Shown one piece after another: positions 51,650 through 64,000 of a stretch of DNA of 64,000 bases (position 1 is its first letter; the number at the start of each line of letters is the position of its first letter). Origin of the DNA: Eutrigla gurnardus (Eukaryota > Chordata > Actinopteri > Perciformes > Triglidae); contig OY741281.1 of assembly GCA_963514095.1 (NCBI GenBank), positions 5,944,154 through 6,008,153 on the forward strand, written 5' to 3'. A program made the translations under genes and the position numbers. A model generated the notes under the pieces. That model saw nothing but the letters and a program-made list of their open reading frames with translations, was not told the DNA's origin and did not search any database.

Positions 51650-51651
<2 letters not shown>

Positions 51652-54600
51652 GAGTAAGCATCCTCCTATTGTGCTTCACCTGCTAACGAGAAGGCAGAAA
51701 TGGAAAATGTGAGGTTTCAGAGGAGAGAGAGCAGCTGTTCCAGGATGGAGGTTTTCTCTGCAGGATTCACATCATATGTGGGATATTGAGTGTGTTGTTA
51801 TGCTGCCGTTGTGGAGCTACTCTCAACGTGGAGTAGGTCGTAATGCGTTTTTGTGTTATTGGGAAAAAAAATACTCTACCATCCCCGGAGTAAACTCACA
51901 GAGGAGACCCTCGATGTTATAAATTGTGTGTTCTTGGAGCTGTATGTTCGAAGGCTGCGACCACAGCGAGCCGTTATTGACTGGACTGGAAAAAGTAGTT
52001 CCTCCCAACCTTGTTTTCTTTCCATTTCCAAACACAGCGAGTCCAAACTTATTTTAGTGTGCCAAAGGGACACAAAAATTGGGTCTAGATGGTCACCCTG
52101 GATTTTACCAGGACATCATCCCCTGGTTATGATTGTTACCATGACAACAAAGACCCCCTAATTGTATAACATGGTTATTTTTCACCTAATATGAAGGGTT
52201 TTTTTCTGATTCTAATCTCACTTTTTTATTCATTTCCTGTTCATATTATTTGCTTACACAAGACTTCAAATTAAATGTATATACTACTAAATTGTTTTCC
52301 TAATTCCATTTTTATGGCAAAATAAATTGCTGCCTGCATTATCATCTGAGTAAGTTCAGTATAATTATGCATGTACCATCAATGCACACACTCTGCTTAT
52401 AAAGGATCAATGGAGAGAGAGGGGGGGAGATAGGGAGGGAGGCCTATTGCATGTTTGTGTAAGTTATCAATAATAATTTGAATGTCAATATATGAATGAA
52501 GCTTCAAGCTATTCGGTAGCCTTAGTTGTGAAAATCCCTGGAGGTATTATAAACGGAGCTTTATAATAACAACTCGTATTGGCCAGTTGGGGTTTGGACA
52601 AAACAAGCTACTTGAAGACAACATTTAAGGTTTAAGGAAGTTGTTTTTCTCCTTTTGTGCTACTTTTTAATATATCATAAAAAAGAAAAAATATCAATCA
52701 AGAAAATTAGCAGATTGTTCCATAATGGAAATCTTTCCTAGCTGCCCCTCTGCTCTGAGCAACATACAGTGAATGATAGATCACAGCCAGGTGTGATCAA
52801 TGAGGCCTCAAACAAACGTGTTATAAATATCCTATATATTGTATATGTATAACACTAAAATGAGACACAAGTTTAGAGCAAGACAGAAAACAGAGGAAGT
52901 GTTTTACAGTCGCAACATGTTTTTGGATGAAAAAGCCCTTTGAGGCCAATTTCTGATATTGGGCTTTATAAATAAAACAGGCTTGACATCATAGTTTAAT
53001 TGATAAACATATTTTCCTACTCAAACTCATCCAGATATGTGAATGCGACAAAAGTCCCCCATAAAGCACATTCATACTGTAGGTGTTTATGACGTCCACC
53101 TTGAGGTGTGGAGCCCGCGGGGCGGACCGCGTCTGATCTATGACCCAGAGGAGCAGCCGATCATCTCCGAAAACGCTGAGTGTGCGCTGTGAACGAGCGG
53201 GACGTTTACAATCAATGGCTGAGGGATTGGACCGCACGCAGACGGTCCTCTGCATCAAAGAGAGAGAGAGAGAGACGGGGAAAGTTGGAGAATTTAGTGG
53301 TTGATGTGGTGAAAAAGTTGGAGACGATGGAGGTGATGGAATGTTGTGGAAAGAGGCCAGAAATGATGAGGCGGGTGAGGACAAGAGACTTTTACAGGAG
53401 AAGATAAATCATTACTCAGAATCAAATGTGTCCTCATATAAACTATGTTAGAGTTGATGTTTAAATATCATTTTACAAAGTAAATTAAATGCTGAACAAT
53501 AGTATTATAAACAAGCCTGAACTCATGGGAGCATTTTTCTGAAAATCATCACTATTTCCGTGCAGACTGTTAAAACTCAAAGCCAATTTTATACCGTTTA
53601 TACACCATAACACAGGCGAAATTTTGTGTTTTTCCTGAATGGTCAATTCAGCTTCATTATTATTATTATAAAAAATATATATTCCTGTAAAAATAAATCA
53701 TGTTTTAGTTTGTTTGCTGGAGTTGAACTGGACTGTCCTCGTATCACACTATAAAAAATAAACGACCTCGTCTCGCAGCGACTGATTTGGCCTTAAAAAT
53801 GTGTTTAGCATCAGACAATCACAAACCTTTATGCATTCACTCGGATGAAGTCCTGCTTTATTCAACCGTTGTCGTGGCGATCAAGGTGCACTGAACCTCC
53901 TCTGTGTGATCTTCAACCGACCGTCAACAAGAGAACCCACGACTTTTTGATGGATGCCTGCGAATAAATGAGAACTGAGAGCTGTCAATAGGATCAATAG
54001 GCACGTTGATGTGTTTCTCAGCTGCTCCGCTTCACAGAAACACGTATTTCCCCCCCACATGCACGCATGAATTCATATGCATACCGCACTTGGCCTTGAC
54101 GGCTCAAACTGAATACATCAGTGGACGTATGTGGTTCATAATACATGCCAGCGCGCCACATCCAACGTTTCCGGCACGCACGGTTGCTTCAGTGCACATC
54201 AGAAGTTTCTGGGTTTTGATGATTGGATTGAAGCACTTCAACCTGCTTTTAGTTTTTTGATGTCCTCCGTTCACGATGACGCCTCTCGGTGCCAACACTT
54301 GCACCAGGAAGCTAGATGGAGAGTGTTCCCTATATCACACTTAAGCAGCCAAACAGTTATGTTAGAATGGAATTACACTCTTCTATGGTTCCTCTTCATG
54401 CTCATCATACTAGCACTATCATTTAAACTGGTTTTATTATATATATCACTATGGTTACGCGTTTCCAATCAGCTATTAAGCTCAGGAAGTGACGTGATAA
54501 TTACAGTTCAGGGCGTCCAAACAGATGCATCCTCCTGTCTATTCACACAAAAGTATGATGAACGGTACACACATTGAGTAATTAGTGCAAAGTATACAAT

Positions 54601-55473
54601 TTTGGACGAAATGCCGTCGTTTTCAAGCTTCAAGAAATAAAAGTCTGTCCAAGAAGTGCAACAGTAACTAGGAGAAGCAGGATTAAACTATGCTTTTTGA
54701 GTCCTGAGAAAATGATTGACAGCATGCTGTTTTGCATTTTGACAGTTATCGACACAAATTAGCAAAAAACATATATTTAAAAGGGTTAAGTCCATTTTAC
54801 ATATAAAGTGTTCATCAAACCGCATGCGCCTCTATATTCATATTTATAACTTGTACTGTTTCATCAGTGACATGTGCCTTTATGCAACATCTGTCACATT
54901 TTTTCACTGTATTCCACCGGGAAAGTGAAAAACTAGACGGCCAAGTTTGCTACGCATCAGTTCCTAATACAGGAACATTTTAAAACATGTTATTCCAACA
55001 GCTGATGAGTGATATTGGCACGCTTCTGCACATTCACTGCTGGGAATGTTTCCCAATAAAAATATGGATAAAAAAAGTCTCTTTTCAGTAGGTCCAGATG
55101 TGGTGACGGCAAATGTCATGACATCACAACTTATTTAAAAAATAAAATGATTTACGGAGCAATTTAGTGCCTGACAGCAACATTTTTTTCTTCCTGTCAA
55201 TGACAGTTTGGACCAAATACACACAAACATAGCTTCAATGCAACATCGTCACATGGTGTCGTTGGCATCGGGTGTGTAGCTGCTGATCATGATGTCAGTG
55301 ACGGGAACAGATGGTTCAATCGTCATTCACCTATTTTATGTAGAGTTACATCCTCCACGCTACAGAGAAATAACAGCCTCTTTAACGCTCATTACATGAA
55401 TTGGTTAATCATTTTGACAAAGTAATAACATAATTATGATTATCAGTTTACTGATGCAGACATAAAGGCAGGT

Positions 55474-55498
55474 GGGGGGGGGGGGGGGGGGGGGGGGG
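55474..55498. repeat. poly(G) tract of about 25 nt
   Basis: Uninterrupted G run in an AT-rich setting. It is able to form G-quadruplexes and prone to sequencing-length error. Confidence 0.9.
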
Positions 55499-56799
55499 AC
55501 ACAATAACACTTGACAATATAAATATTAAACATTGAGACAAAAAAAAAAGGGCCAATCTAAAAATAATTGTATTAACGCTTAGATAAAATGAAAATATAG
55601 AAGAAAAAACTTGGTTGTCTTATTCACAATTTAATATCGGGAATTAAGCTGCTTTATTTCTACGAGATACAATCTCAACAGCTCATTAAGATATATTTTA
55701 TTACTCTCTGCAATGAAAAAGCACGATCGTGCCCCTGAGATTTGAGTTGTTCCACATAAAAACGATGCTCAGCTGACGGCCTGAACAGAACAACAGTACT
55801 GTGGGTTTCATCGTGATATCTCTTGTAAAAAAAGAGAGATAGCGAGAGTAAGACAGGACAAACATGTATTTGTTGTCGCTTCACAGCAGATCCAACGCTG
55901 ACACTGCAGATGTAATAATACCAAAACACTACAGGGCTCTATCCAAAACCTAGCGAACAATCAAAGGAAATGTGGTGCAGGTATGTATTTCTTAAAACAG
56001 CTTAAAATAGCTTCACTTAGTTTAATTTTGTCTGCCCTCATCTTCCGTACAAGACTGGAGAATTAGCGCCACCAGCTGTTAATCTTGACTCCTTATGTTC
56101 ACAACAGCAGCGGATGGAAACATGCATTAAATCACTGGGGGTTTAGCAGGTTTTCTGCTAATATTTGCACTGAATTTGGATGGAAATCTGACTAATGCCC
56201 TCAAATCTCCCAATCTGTCCCTTCTCTGTTAGGGCAGGTTCATCAGTGCCGCTCATTGGATAATTATATAAACACAGACTAGACAACATATGGTACAAAA
56301 CATTGCATCACACTCAGTTTGGGCAGAATGAAAGTATCAATAGCAGTATCAAATAATAATAAAGGGGTTGATTACGTATCTTTAACTTCGTAGAGAGGCT
56401 GAGCTTGTTTGGTGGAAAGGCCACACTTCTGCCCACCATCGCCTCCTCGCCTTCTCAAAAACACATCATGCATAAGTCAGACTCTGTTCCACATTCTAAT
56501 ATTTTTGAGAAACCATGTGTGCATCAGAGCAGCTCCCTCCCTCGTCTACGGATCGGTGCACACAGTCACCGACACACACCACACAGATGGAGGTATGATG
56601 CGGCGTGTTGGCTGTGCAGTGAATCACTTGTCTGCACGTTTCCATGACATCCATAGTCAGCAGTCGGACCAGATTGAGTGATGACCTTTTACGAAGGCTT
56701 GGAATATTACTTAATTTAGATTTTCTGGGGGAAGAAAATAATAAAATAATCCACTCAGCGTGTCTGAGCTCTACGAGCCTCATAAATCAGGAAGAAACC

Positions 56800-57450
56800 C
56801 AAATATGAAAATGAAGATTAGCATGGCTGCGCCATAATTATTGCTTTATAATGTGGCTGCTTAATAATGAATGCTCTATTACACATTAAGAGTCAATGTG
56901 TGTTTGTGGCGGTGGTTTTGTAGTTCAACAGAAAATGAACGGCAACCGTCGGAGGAGTTAACGTAATAAATCACCACGATGCTGAGCTGAGACGCTGCAG
57001 GCTGTGTTTTTTTCACTCTGCACTTAATAACATATAGCTGGAGTGGCACTGATTGGACTTTACGTTTTATAATCCAAGCACTGAGGCTAATGCTGCTGTG
57101 CATTAGGCTAAAAGAACAAGCAGCCATCCTGAAAAAACCTGTTGTGTTGCCCTGTTATTAATATGGTTTCATCAACATGCCGCTAATGCACTAAAGCTTT
57201 TGGGGGGCATTATCAGGGACACGGAAGCATATTAATAACACTGTGGGACATTGTGCTTAATGGCCTCATTTCATTAGATCGGTTACCTGGGAGAACATGA
57301 ATTATATCTGTCCTGAGATGTGTGCAGGAACGAGCTGTGTAATCTGATTACACCAATAAGATTAGCCTTTAATTTAATGGTCCCAAAAAAGCTCCCCCGA
57401 CTTCCCCACAATTAGACTTTTGAATTATTACAGCAATCCGATAGTTCAGA
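56800..57450. other. candidate conserved non-coding element with homeodomain sites
   Basis: Dense TAAT/ATTA words without repeats. It includes a perfect palindrome with one central base at 57338-57352 (arms TGTAATC and GATTACA), which contains the paired-homeodomain P3 site TAATCTGATTA. Function is inferred from sequence style only. Confidence 0.35.
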
Positions 57451-57752
57451 CGTGTCTGTGGACAGAATTAAATGACTAGACAGCCTACCTGCCTGTGAGG
57501 ACTCTGATCGTGCACTTATTGCTTGACATTTACATTCGTAATGATCATTTTGGGGGAGGGATGCCTGAAGGTTGTCAGTTTTGCAGACTTGGTGACTTTC
57601 CTTTAAGATTTAGCGGCTTTTGGAGCTTGTGCTGCGAGCTACTTTCACTGGGCTTCGGTTTGGATCATTTTTAAAATAAAACTGACTCTCTCCCCCCGGT
57701 TTCTCCAATTTTAACGACCCAAGTTTCAAATACTGCAATAGAATAAGTCTAT

Positions 57753-59292
57753 GGCTGTATTTGAAACCGCATACTACCGTACTGCCTACTACATACTGCG
57801 TTATACTGTATACTGCGTACTGAATGTGGGATTCAGTATGCTACTTCAGCAGACCGACGCCGTTCACACCGCGGTATGCAGTATGCAAGTTTCCCAGAAT
57901 GCATTTTGTGGCGACCGGCAGCGGTAGTTGTAAAACAGGCGCAAAGCTGTTTTATTTCCCGCTGTAGCGCTGTTATTATGTCACTTTATTAAATTTTTAT
58001 ATTTTTTCATGCGAGAAAGTAACCGTTTAGATCCCCAATGTGCGGTTAGTTTACCCAAATGACGGCTGTTTAGTAATTTGCCTCGATGTTTTCGGAGAAG
58101 TGAAGCTCCGGAAGGAGCGGGTCGTCTCAGAGGCAGCTGCCCGTCTCCAGAGGTGTTCCGCCGGCCAACATGCGTCGTCGTCCCGGGGGAGACAGCAAGC
58201 CAGTTATCTTAACCGCTGTTTGTAGTGGACAGTATACAGTATATAGCGCTGTCTCGGGAGCTCTGCATGTACAGAAATCACCAAATATTAATAAAAAAAA
58301 AGTTTGAATTAACAGAGTACTTTTTTCATTTCATATGTACAACAGCCTGGATTTCTATTGTACCTATATAGCTTTCGTCACAATAATCAAGTAGCCTATG
58401 CACTGTACTTATGTAAACAAATATAACAAATATAAACGCCGTACTGCTCCGGTGTTTGCATTCCCCTGGAAACGCTCTCTTGCTCCGTCATTACTCGATT
58501 TATCCAGGCTCCAGCGCATTGCATTGTGGGAAACAGTAGGCAGAGTAGACTGGTCGGATGCATACTGGAAATATTCTCCGAATCAGTACGACATCCGGGA
58601 ACTTTTCGCATACTGCAGATTTTGCTTTTGTTTCAGACTGTCCTCCTCGAGAAAACGACCACATAGGTCGTGTGTCAAGCACCGAATTACGACCATATGT
58701 TACGTTTCAAAATAGCGCGCCCTCTAGCCCCCCCCACACGTCGACCTAAACCTACCCCGATTCCACGACATCTTCCCCCCACACCCTCCCCACCCCCACC
58801 CTACCCCCCCCCCCACCCCCACCCCCCACCCCCCCCCCCCCCCGCGCGCCCCCGCGCGCCCCCCGCGCTACCCCCCCCCCGCGCGCCCCCCGTCAATCAC
58901 CCCCCCCCCCCCGCGCGCCCCCGCGCGCCCCCCCGCGCAACCCCCCCCCCCCTAAACCCCCATCCCGCGCGCCCCCGCGCGCCCCCCGCGCTACCCCCCC
59001 CCCCCCGCGCCCCCGCGCGCCCCCCGCGCTAACCCCCCCCCCCCCGCGCGTGCATCATCGGCAGAGACCCCCCCCACACGTCGACCTAACCCTAACCTTA
59101 ACCACTACTATCGTTGCGGAAGAATCTCCGCAATACGCTCCAGGAGGTCGTATTCGAGTGCATGGACCAACGACAACTGTGGTCGTATGAGTTGGAGGGC
59201 TTGTTGTTTTGTTTGCATACTGCATACTGCATACTACATTTTGGCCAAATCAGTACGTACTAGCAGTATAGTATGCGGTTTCGGATACAGCC
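57753..59292. mobile_element. non-autonomous DNA transposon with terminal inverted repeats
   Basis: The left end starts GGCTGTATTTGAAACCGCAT and the right end, read on the minus strand, GGCTGTATCCGAAACCGCAT. The match continues through ACTA (22 of 24 positions). Subterminal regions at both ends repeat CATACTGCATACT-type words. No transposase frame is present in the 1.54 kb. Flanking CTA triplets suggest a 3-bp target duplication, as in PIF/Harbinger elements, but the exact border is uncertain. A second element may be nested at about 58647-59192, where ACGACCACA and TGTGGTCGT face each other. Confidence 0.75.
58728..59090. repeat. C-rich array with CGCGCC units, flanked by a direct repeat
   Basis: About 300 bp of C runs interspersed with GCGCGCC units, bounded by copies of CCCACACGTCGACCTAA at both sides. 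It lies inside the TIR element. The long proline/arginine-rich open frame here is a repeat artefact. Confidence 0.85.
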
Positions 59293-59299
59293 TCTAAGT

Positions 59300-62200
59300 C
59301 TCATTCATTTTCTCTTCTATGAATCTCCTGATTGAATCACCAGTACAAAAAAAAAAAAAAGATCTACAAATGCTTTAGAAAATTTTAAAAAAGGTGGTAT
59401 AGGTACAAACAAACTTTGGATTAGAAAATGTACTACTATGAGTCAGTTTTCATTAATTATACTTGAATAAGATAATATATTGTGAATTGGGCCATTCTGG
59501 AAATGAGTGCTTTATTTTGATGCAACTTTTTTCCACCACTGGCATACCATAAAGCTACAGGATGTTCATCAGACACAAACTTATGTTGTTAATGTTCTCT
59601 GGTTGAGCTACCATCAATACGGCATGATAGAAATGACATGATGTGGGCGACCTAATGATCTTTTTCTCCATATGGACCATTAAAATTTGGAATCCAGCAG
59701 CATATCGCTGGGAACTGGCATTTTCCAAGTGTGACAGTCATTTGCTCTCATCCATTACACAGCTGCTTCTGGGGGAAACTGGTCAGGCAAATATTAATAC
59801 ATATATCAAGCAGTTAAAGGTGCTGGAAGTGCATTTCTATTAGGTCCCGTCAGCGGCGGATGAATTATCAGCGCGTAAAGACGGGCGACAGAGGCTTGGC
59901 ATGTTGTTATTGATTCATACTCTGCTTGACAACCACTAAAATCAGAGCTGAGTGATGGAGTGACTGAAGTCCATCGATTGCAACGTGAAAAGAGAAAATG
60001 CTATAGATTTGGTTTAAATGGTGCGTCGCGAATGAAAAAACGTAACTGGTAACAACACACAGAGATGTCTACAGTCAGAGACAGCTCTCTTACTCTGCAC
60101 TAATTAAAATGTACCTCCAGCTACAGCTTAATGAAGTACCTAGTGTAATACAAACTGCCTGCTCAGTGTGGAGTTGTCACACGGAGTTTGACGATGAACA
60201 CCCAAATGCTTTGATCCCAAAAGCTCTGCAATAGGCTCATTAAATGAACTCGACAATATGTCAAAAAAGCAACAAAAATTGGTTTTGTACTCGTTACCAG
60301 TAAAATAAATATTTTTATCTTCTTTAATAAAGCACAATTCCTTAAGCATGTTGTGTTCTGCTTGTATTTAGATCTCCGTATCAACCAGCACACTTGTTTC
60401 TACGTGGAGGTTTTTGTCTCTTAAATGACCCCTGAAGGGGAATCCCTCCTCATTAGCTTCAGCATCGGATGGAGCTGGCTCTGATACCATCAGCAGGGTT
60501 TGAACCGGAGCTGTACAAGCTCTGAGACTCTGCCCCCGCAGGCCTGTCTGACCAAAACCCAATTTGAGACCCATTCCTGTCATTTGTTACCACCCTACAT
60601 CCTCATGATCCTCCATCTGATCTCTGTCTGACTGATAAATCCGGCTCAACCGCTTCGGCCACGGGTGAGACAAATAAGGCGGAGATATTGTGAAACGTAC
60701 GTCGACGATGTGACTTTCTCCCGACCTCGCGACTTCTCGCTCCGGCTGAGCCAGATGAGCCGCTCGACCCGGGTTAGGAATGAACAATGGCAGCGCTTTA
60801 AGGGTGAGAACAGGGCGCGACGGAAATTAATTGACTGTTATGTGCACATTTCTATTCTGAGCATTCTCTCTGGTCTGCTTGGTGCATTATGGGATGTCTG
60901 GTTTAACAACAAGGTGTGCTGTGAGCAGGCTGGTGGATGACGGATGCGTTTGAATTAGCGGCAGATTACACAAGAAGTACTGGACGGAATAGAAACATTT
61001 GAAACGGATTTCAGGGATAATGACGGTTGTGAGGTTATTGTGATGGGCAGGATATTTGCAGCAAGAAGAATAACAGCAATTTCCTGTTAAATTATTCACG
61101 CCACGTACTGCATACTATGCACGTATGCTCCAACTAACAAGGAACGCAGTAGGAAGGAAAGACGGCAATATCAGACTGGAGAGACCTAATATCTACCTGC
61201 CATGCATACTCAATTCAGGGGTTTCAAAATGACAAAATATTTTGGATTTAAATTTGCTTCTGGTTCTGAAGCTCAACTCAGAAATGACCGGTTTACACAT
61301 TAAAACGTGGGCAACAAAATCACACTATCAAACCCAATTAGGTAGCTTTTTCTACATTTTTGCAGCTTACTCTTTGAATATAAAGAAATGAAACCAACAG
61401 CTTCACCATTCACTGAATTGTTTTGACTGTGTGTATAATCCAAAATACACTATGAAGAATGAAGTAAAGTAAGTAGCATCAGTAGTGTAAATAGGCAACT
61501 AAGCTGCTGATTGGTGTTGTTTTCAGCACATTTCTAAATATTTAACAAGCATGAAAATAAACTGTCGGTCCATATGATATCATATATGAAAAAGTCCTAA
61601 AATGAACACAGTAATCAGACTACTTGATTACTATTTAAACAGCATTATAGAAATGATTCTGTCCCAATTATAATCCCAAAACTCCTGTATTATATAACTG
61701 TAGAAAGGGACTAAAACCCATGTCAGCACCAATGTGCATTAAGTGCAGATTCTGTTCTTACACTGGTTGGTGAATGAGATCCGGTGTGAATTCTCCAGAA
61801 CATTAAAAGCAGCAGACGGCAGACCACGCCACCGACTGATCTGAGGAGGGGTGGGGGGGTTAAGATTGTGCCTGTGAAATACACTTTGAAGTTACAACAA
61901 AAGGATGAAGTGAAGCCTCCCGGGACTTTTCCTCACAGGAGAGTCCGACACAACCATTTATTTCATTTTTCCTCATAATACGGAGAGGGCGAGACCTGGC
62001 CTTTTTCCACCCTGATCATTCTGTCACTATATGTCGCCTCTAGGTTTTTCAAGTGAGACTCTTATTTTTGCTTGTGACAGGATTTAAAAGAGTAAAAATG
62101 TGATGGGATGGTAATTTCTCTCTGTGCCAGAGAAAAACCTCGTTTGGAGGCTGTAAAGTGTTAATTTCCATCTCCTTCCTAAAAACCCAGCTGCTGTGAC

Positions 62201-64000
62201 AATTAGCTCTAAACATGGATTCGACACATCAGCTGCATCTGTGAGCAGTTTGGCTCCTGTAGCCTTGGCTCTCATTCGCATGGAGCTTTAAGTGACCAGA
62301 GTGCTTCTGGGAGAATAATGACAGTATGGCGTGCCGCTGAGACACAGAAAGATTGAATGGATGTATGAATACAGCGAAGGAGGATAAAAATAGAAATCGA
62401 ATCCCACCGAGATTCAGAAAACGGTGCAACATTTTAAACGCAGCTCAAACAACAACCTGTCGTGACAAAAGGCTTTGGCATACTTGTGGAGCCTCTCTAG
62501 GGAGAAGCACTTCAGAGCCGTTGTGTGTCACACTTCCAGTAAATAGTGAGAAGCCTGAAACAATCATGAAAACTGGCTGGTCTTTACAACACACAGATGG
62601 CCTGTTTTCATGGGCTGGGGCAGATAAGGATACGGTCCTCTTTTAAAGCCCACATGCTCCTCGGCTGGTTACATTTCATTAAGCATGCTTTATATACATG
62701 CTTTAGTGTCAGTGTGTGTTCAGTCACTGCAGGTGAATCATATTCTGACATTAAAAGCCTGTTCTGAAAGCTGCAGTGGCAAATAGAGATGACCTGACAT
62801 GGCAAAGAGGCTTAATGGGATTCAGCAATCAATGATTTCAGCACCTGTGCTCTTCCTACTGGGACATGTCAAAGTGTCCTCTTGAAAAAGACCTTTTGAG
62901 GCCTTAACCAATACATTTAAATATGTATTTCCTGTTTCAGGAAAAGGTCTCCTGGTCTGCACCCTCAAAAACAAGAGTTTCTACAAGTAGAGCTGAAACA
63001 ATTAGTCAATTTGAGAATGATTGACACCACTATTCTCGAAATAATCAGTAGAATAATCCAAAATGATACCAATAATGTAGTTACATTCCGATAAAAAACA
63101 TAAAATAAACATTAAATTGAGATATTTTTGATTCCGGTTTGCCACGTAGTAACTTAAGAGCTCATTTGCATTTGTTTGTGAACATCATAAACAGGAGGAG
63201 ACTTCCAGATATTTGATGTGGTTAATCCATCAGTGTGAACAAGCTATAAATCCTATTAAGCAAGGCTGCATCAGTGGTGTCATTAATCTGTTTTCAAAAG
63301 GAGCCGACATGCTGAGAGCCATGAAAAGAAACTCTTTACTTACGCCGTCGATTTTCATAGATTCCCGTCCAAAATAAACCAGATAGCAAAGACTATAATC
63401 TGATTAAGGCACTGGAAAATGAGCGGTCGAAGGCAGCGAGGGAACACCAAGTCAGTGGCATCTCAATCAGTTTCAAGATTCAACTGCAGAGAAGCTGGAT
63501 ATGGTTTTCATGCAGGCTTTCAAATTTCACATTGTGGAAACGTTGAAAAATCTCAAGAGGATTTTATGGAACTTTTGTGTGGAAAAAGTGGTGTATGAAT
63601 TAAAAAAAAAACTGTCATAGTGAATAAATCCTGAACAATGTGACGTAGTTGTCAAACCAAACAGCAGATCTGTGTGGAGCGTTGAGGAGATTGTAACATT
63701 TCTCAAATTTATACATGAAACAAACATAAACGTCACATTTTCATCACGTTTTCCACCTTTTGAGGTTTAACTGCCGCTTTTCTATTGGTTTGTAGCCTTC
63801 TGCTGTTTCTACAGTATATATCTACTTTTATGTATTTATATTTATAGCAAAATAAATCAACAAAAACTCCTTCTTTTGGACCAATTCAAATGTCTCCCCT
63901 CCAATACTCCAACTGTTTATTGCTCTCCATGAAAATGTGTCGTCAGATATTATATTCTTGTTAAAAAAGTAGGAAAATTCAAGTCGGATGTTTCTTTAAT
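59300..64000. other. intergenic region, no gene recognised
   Basis: No exon or RNA gene found. The stretches at about 59640-59960, 60420-60940 and 62230-62500 have the balanced composition of possible conserved non-coding DNA, but nothing stronger supports this. Confidence 0.4.

Larger units (their letters stand above)
48100..57750. other. intergenic region upstream of oprk1, no gene recognised
   Basis: All open frames are short and lack splice or family support. A purine-rich patch at 48270-48315, a repeat fragment at 50290-50470 and simple repeats (listed) are the only clear structures. Confidence 0.5.

Noticed and set aside
58670..59032. Proline/arginine-rich open frame of 120 codons on the plus strand
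   Set aside because: It is the translation of the C-rich tandem array inside a transposon; no codon bias, splice or family support.

Overview
The window is vertebrate nuclear DNA, almost certainly from a percomorph-like teleost fish. The genes are split by GT-AG introns, many of them short (80-300 bp). The non-coding DNA carries microsatellites, a tRNA-derived SINE of the type common in fish, an L2/CR1-like LINE fragment and several interspersed repeats that I recognise as abundant in spiny-rayed fish. Five protein-coding loci can be supported, and their coding exons join in frame when spliced at consensus sites.

Layout. (1) About 0.2-24.4 kb, minus strand: myomesin-1 (myom1), the M-band crosslinker of the sarcomere, with 37 coding exons (1,621 codons) including an in-frame 156-codon cassette at the position of the embryonic-heart (EH) segment. 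Two further minus-strand exons 1.5 kb past its stop may be an alternative C-terminal tail. (2) About 24.4-27.9 kb: the divergent intergenic region, with a muscle-type promoter (CArG and MEF2-like boxes) and a LINE fragment. (3) About 27.9-30.6 kb, plus strand: myosin regulatory light chain 12 (myl12), 172 aa. (4) 30.8-34.2 kb: a T-rich satellite-like array with higher-order repeats and an embedded SINE flanked by a 14-bp duplication. (5) 34.8-38.3 kb, plus strand: fastkd3, a mitochondrial RNA-binding FAST-kinase-domain protein of 669 aa. (6) 38.3-41.9 kb, minus strand: chmp5, an ESCRT-III subunit of 220 aa, tail-to-tail with fastkd3. (7) 42.3-48.0 kb, minus strand: oprk1, the kappa-type opioid receptor, 374 aa, with a CpG-rich 5' end. 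(8) 48-64 kb: intergenic DNA with no recognised gene, containing a TIR transposon with a C-rich array, a 25-nt G tract, microsatellites and stretches that look like conserved non-coding elements.

The genes do not form one pathway. MYOM1 next to and divergent from MYL12 matches human 18p11, as I recall it. FASTKD3, CHMP5 and OPRK1 sit on other human chromosomes, so the block joins several ancestral neighbourhoods. The most interesting points are the candidate alternative myomesin tail, the EH-like cassette, a kappa receptor whose ligand-selectivity ('address') positions look mu-like, a CRE-like minisatellite in a myom1 intron, and the nested satellite/SINE structure. All gene identities rest on remembered family sequences and on splice and phase logic; no search was run.
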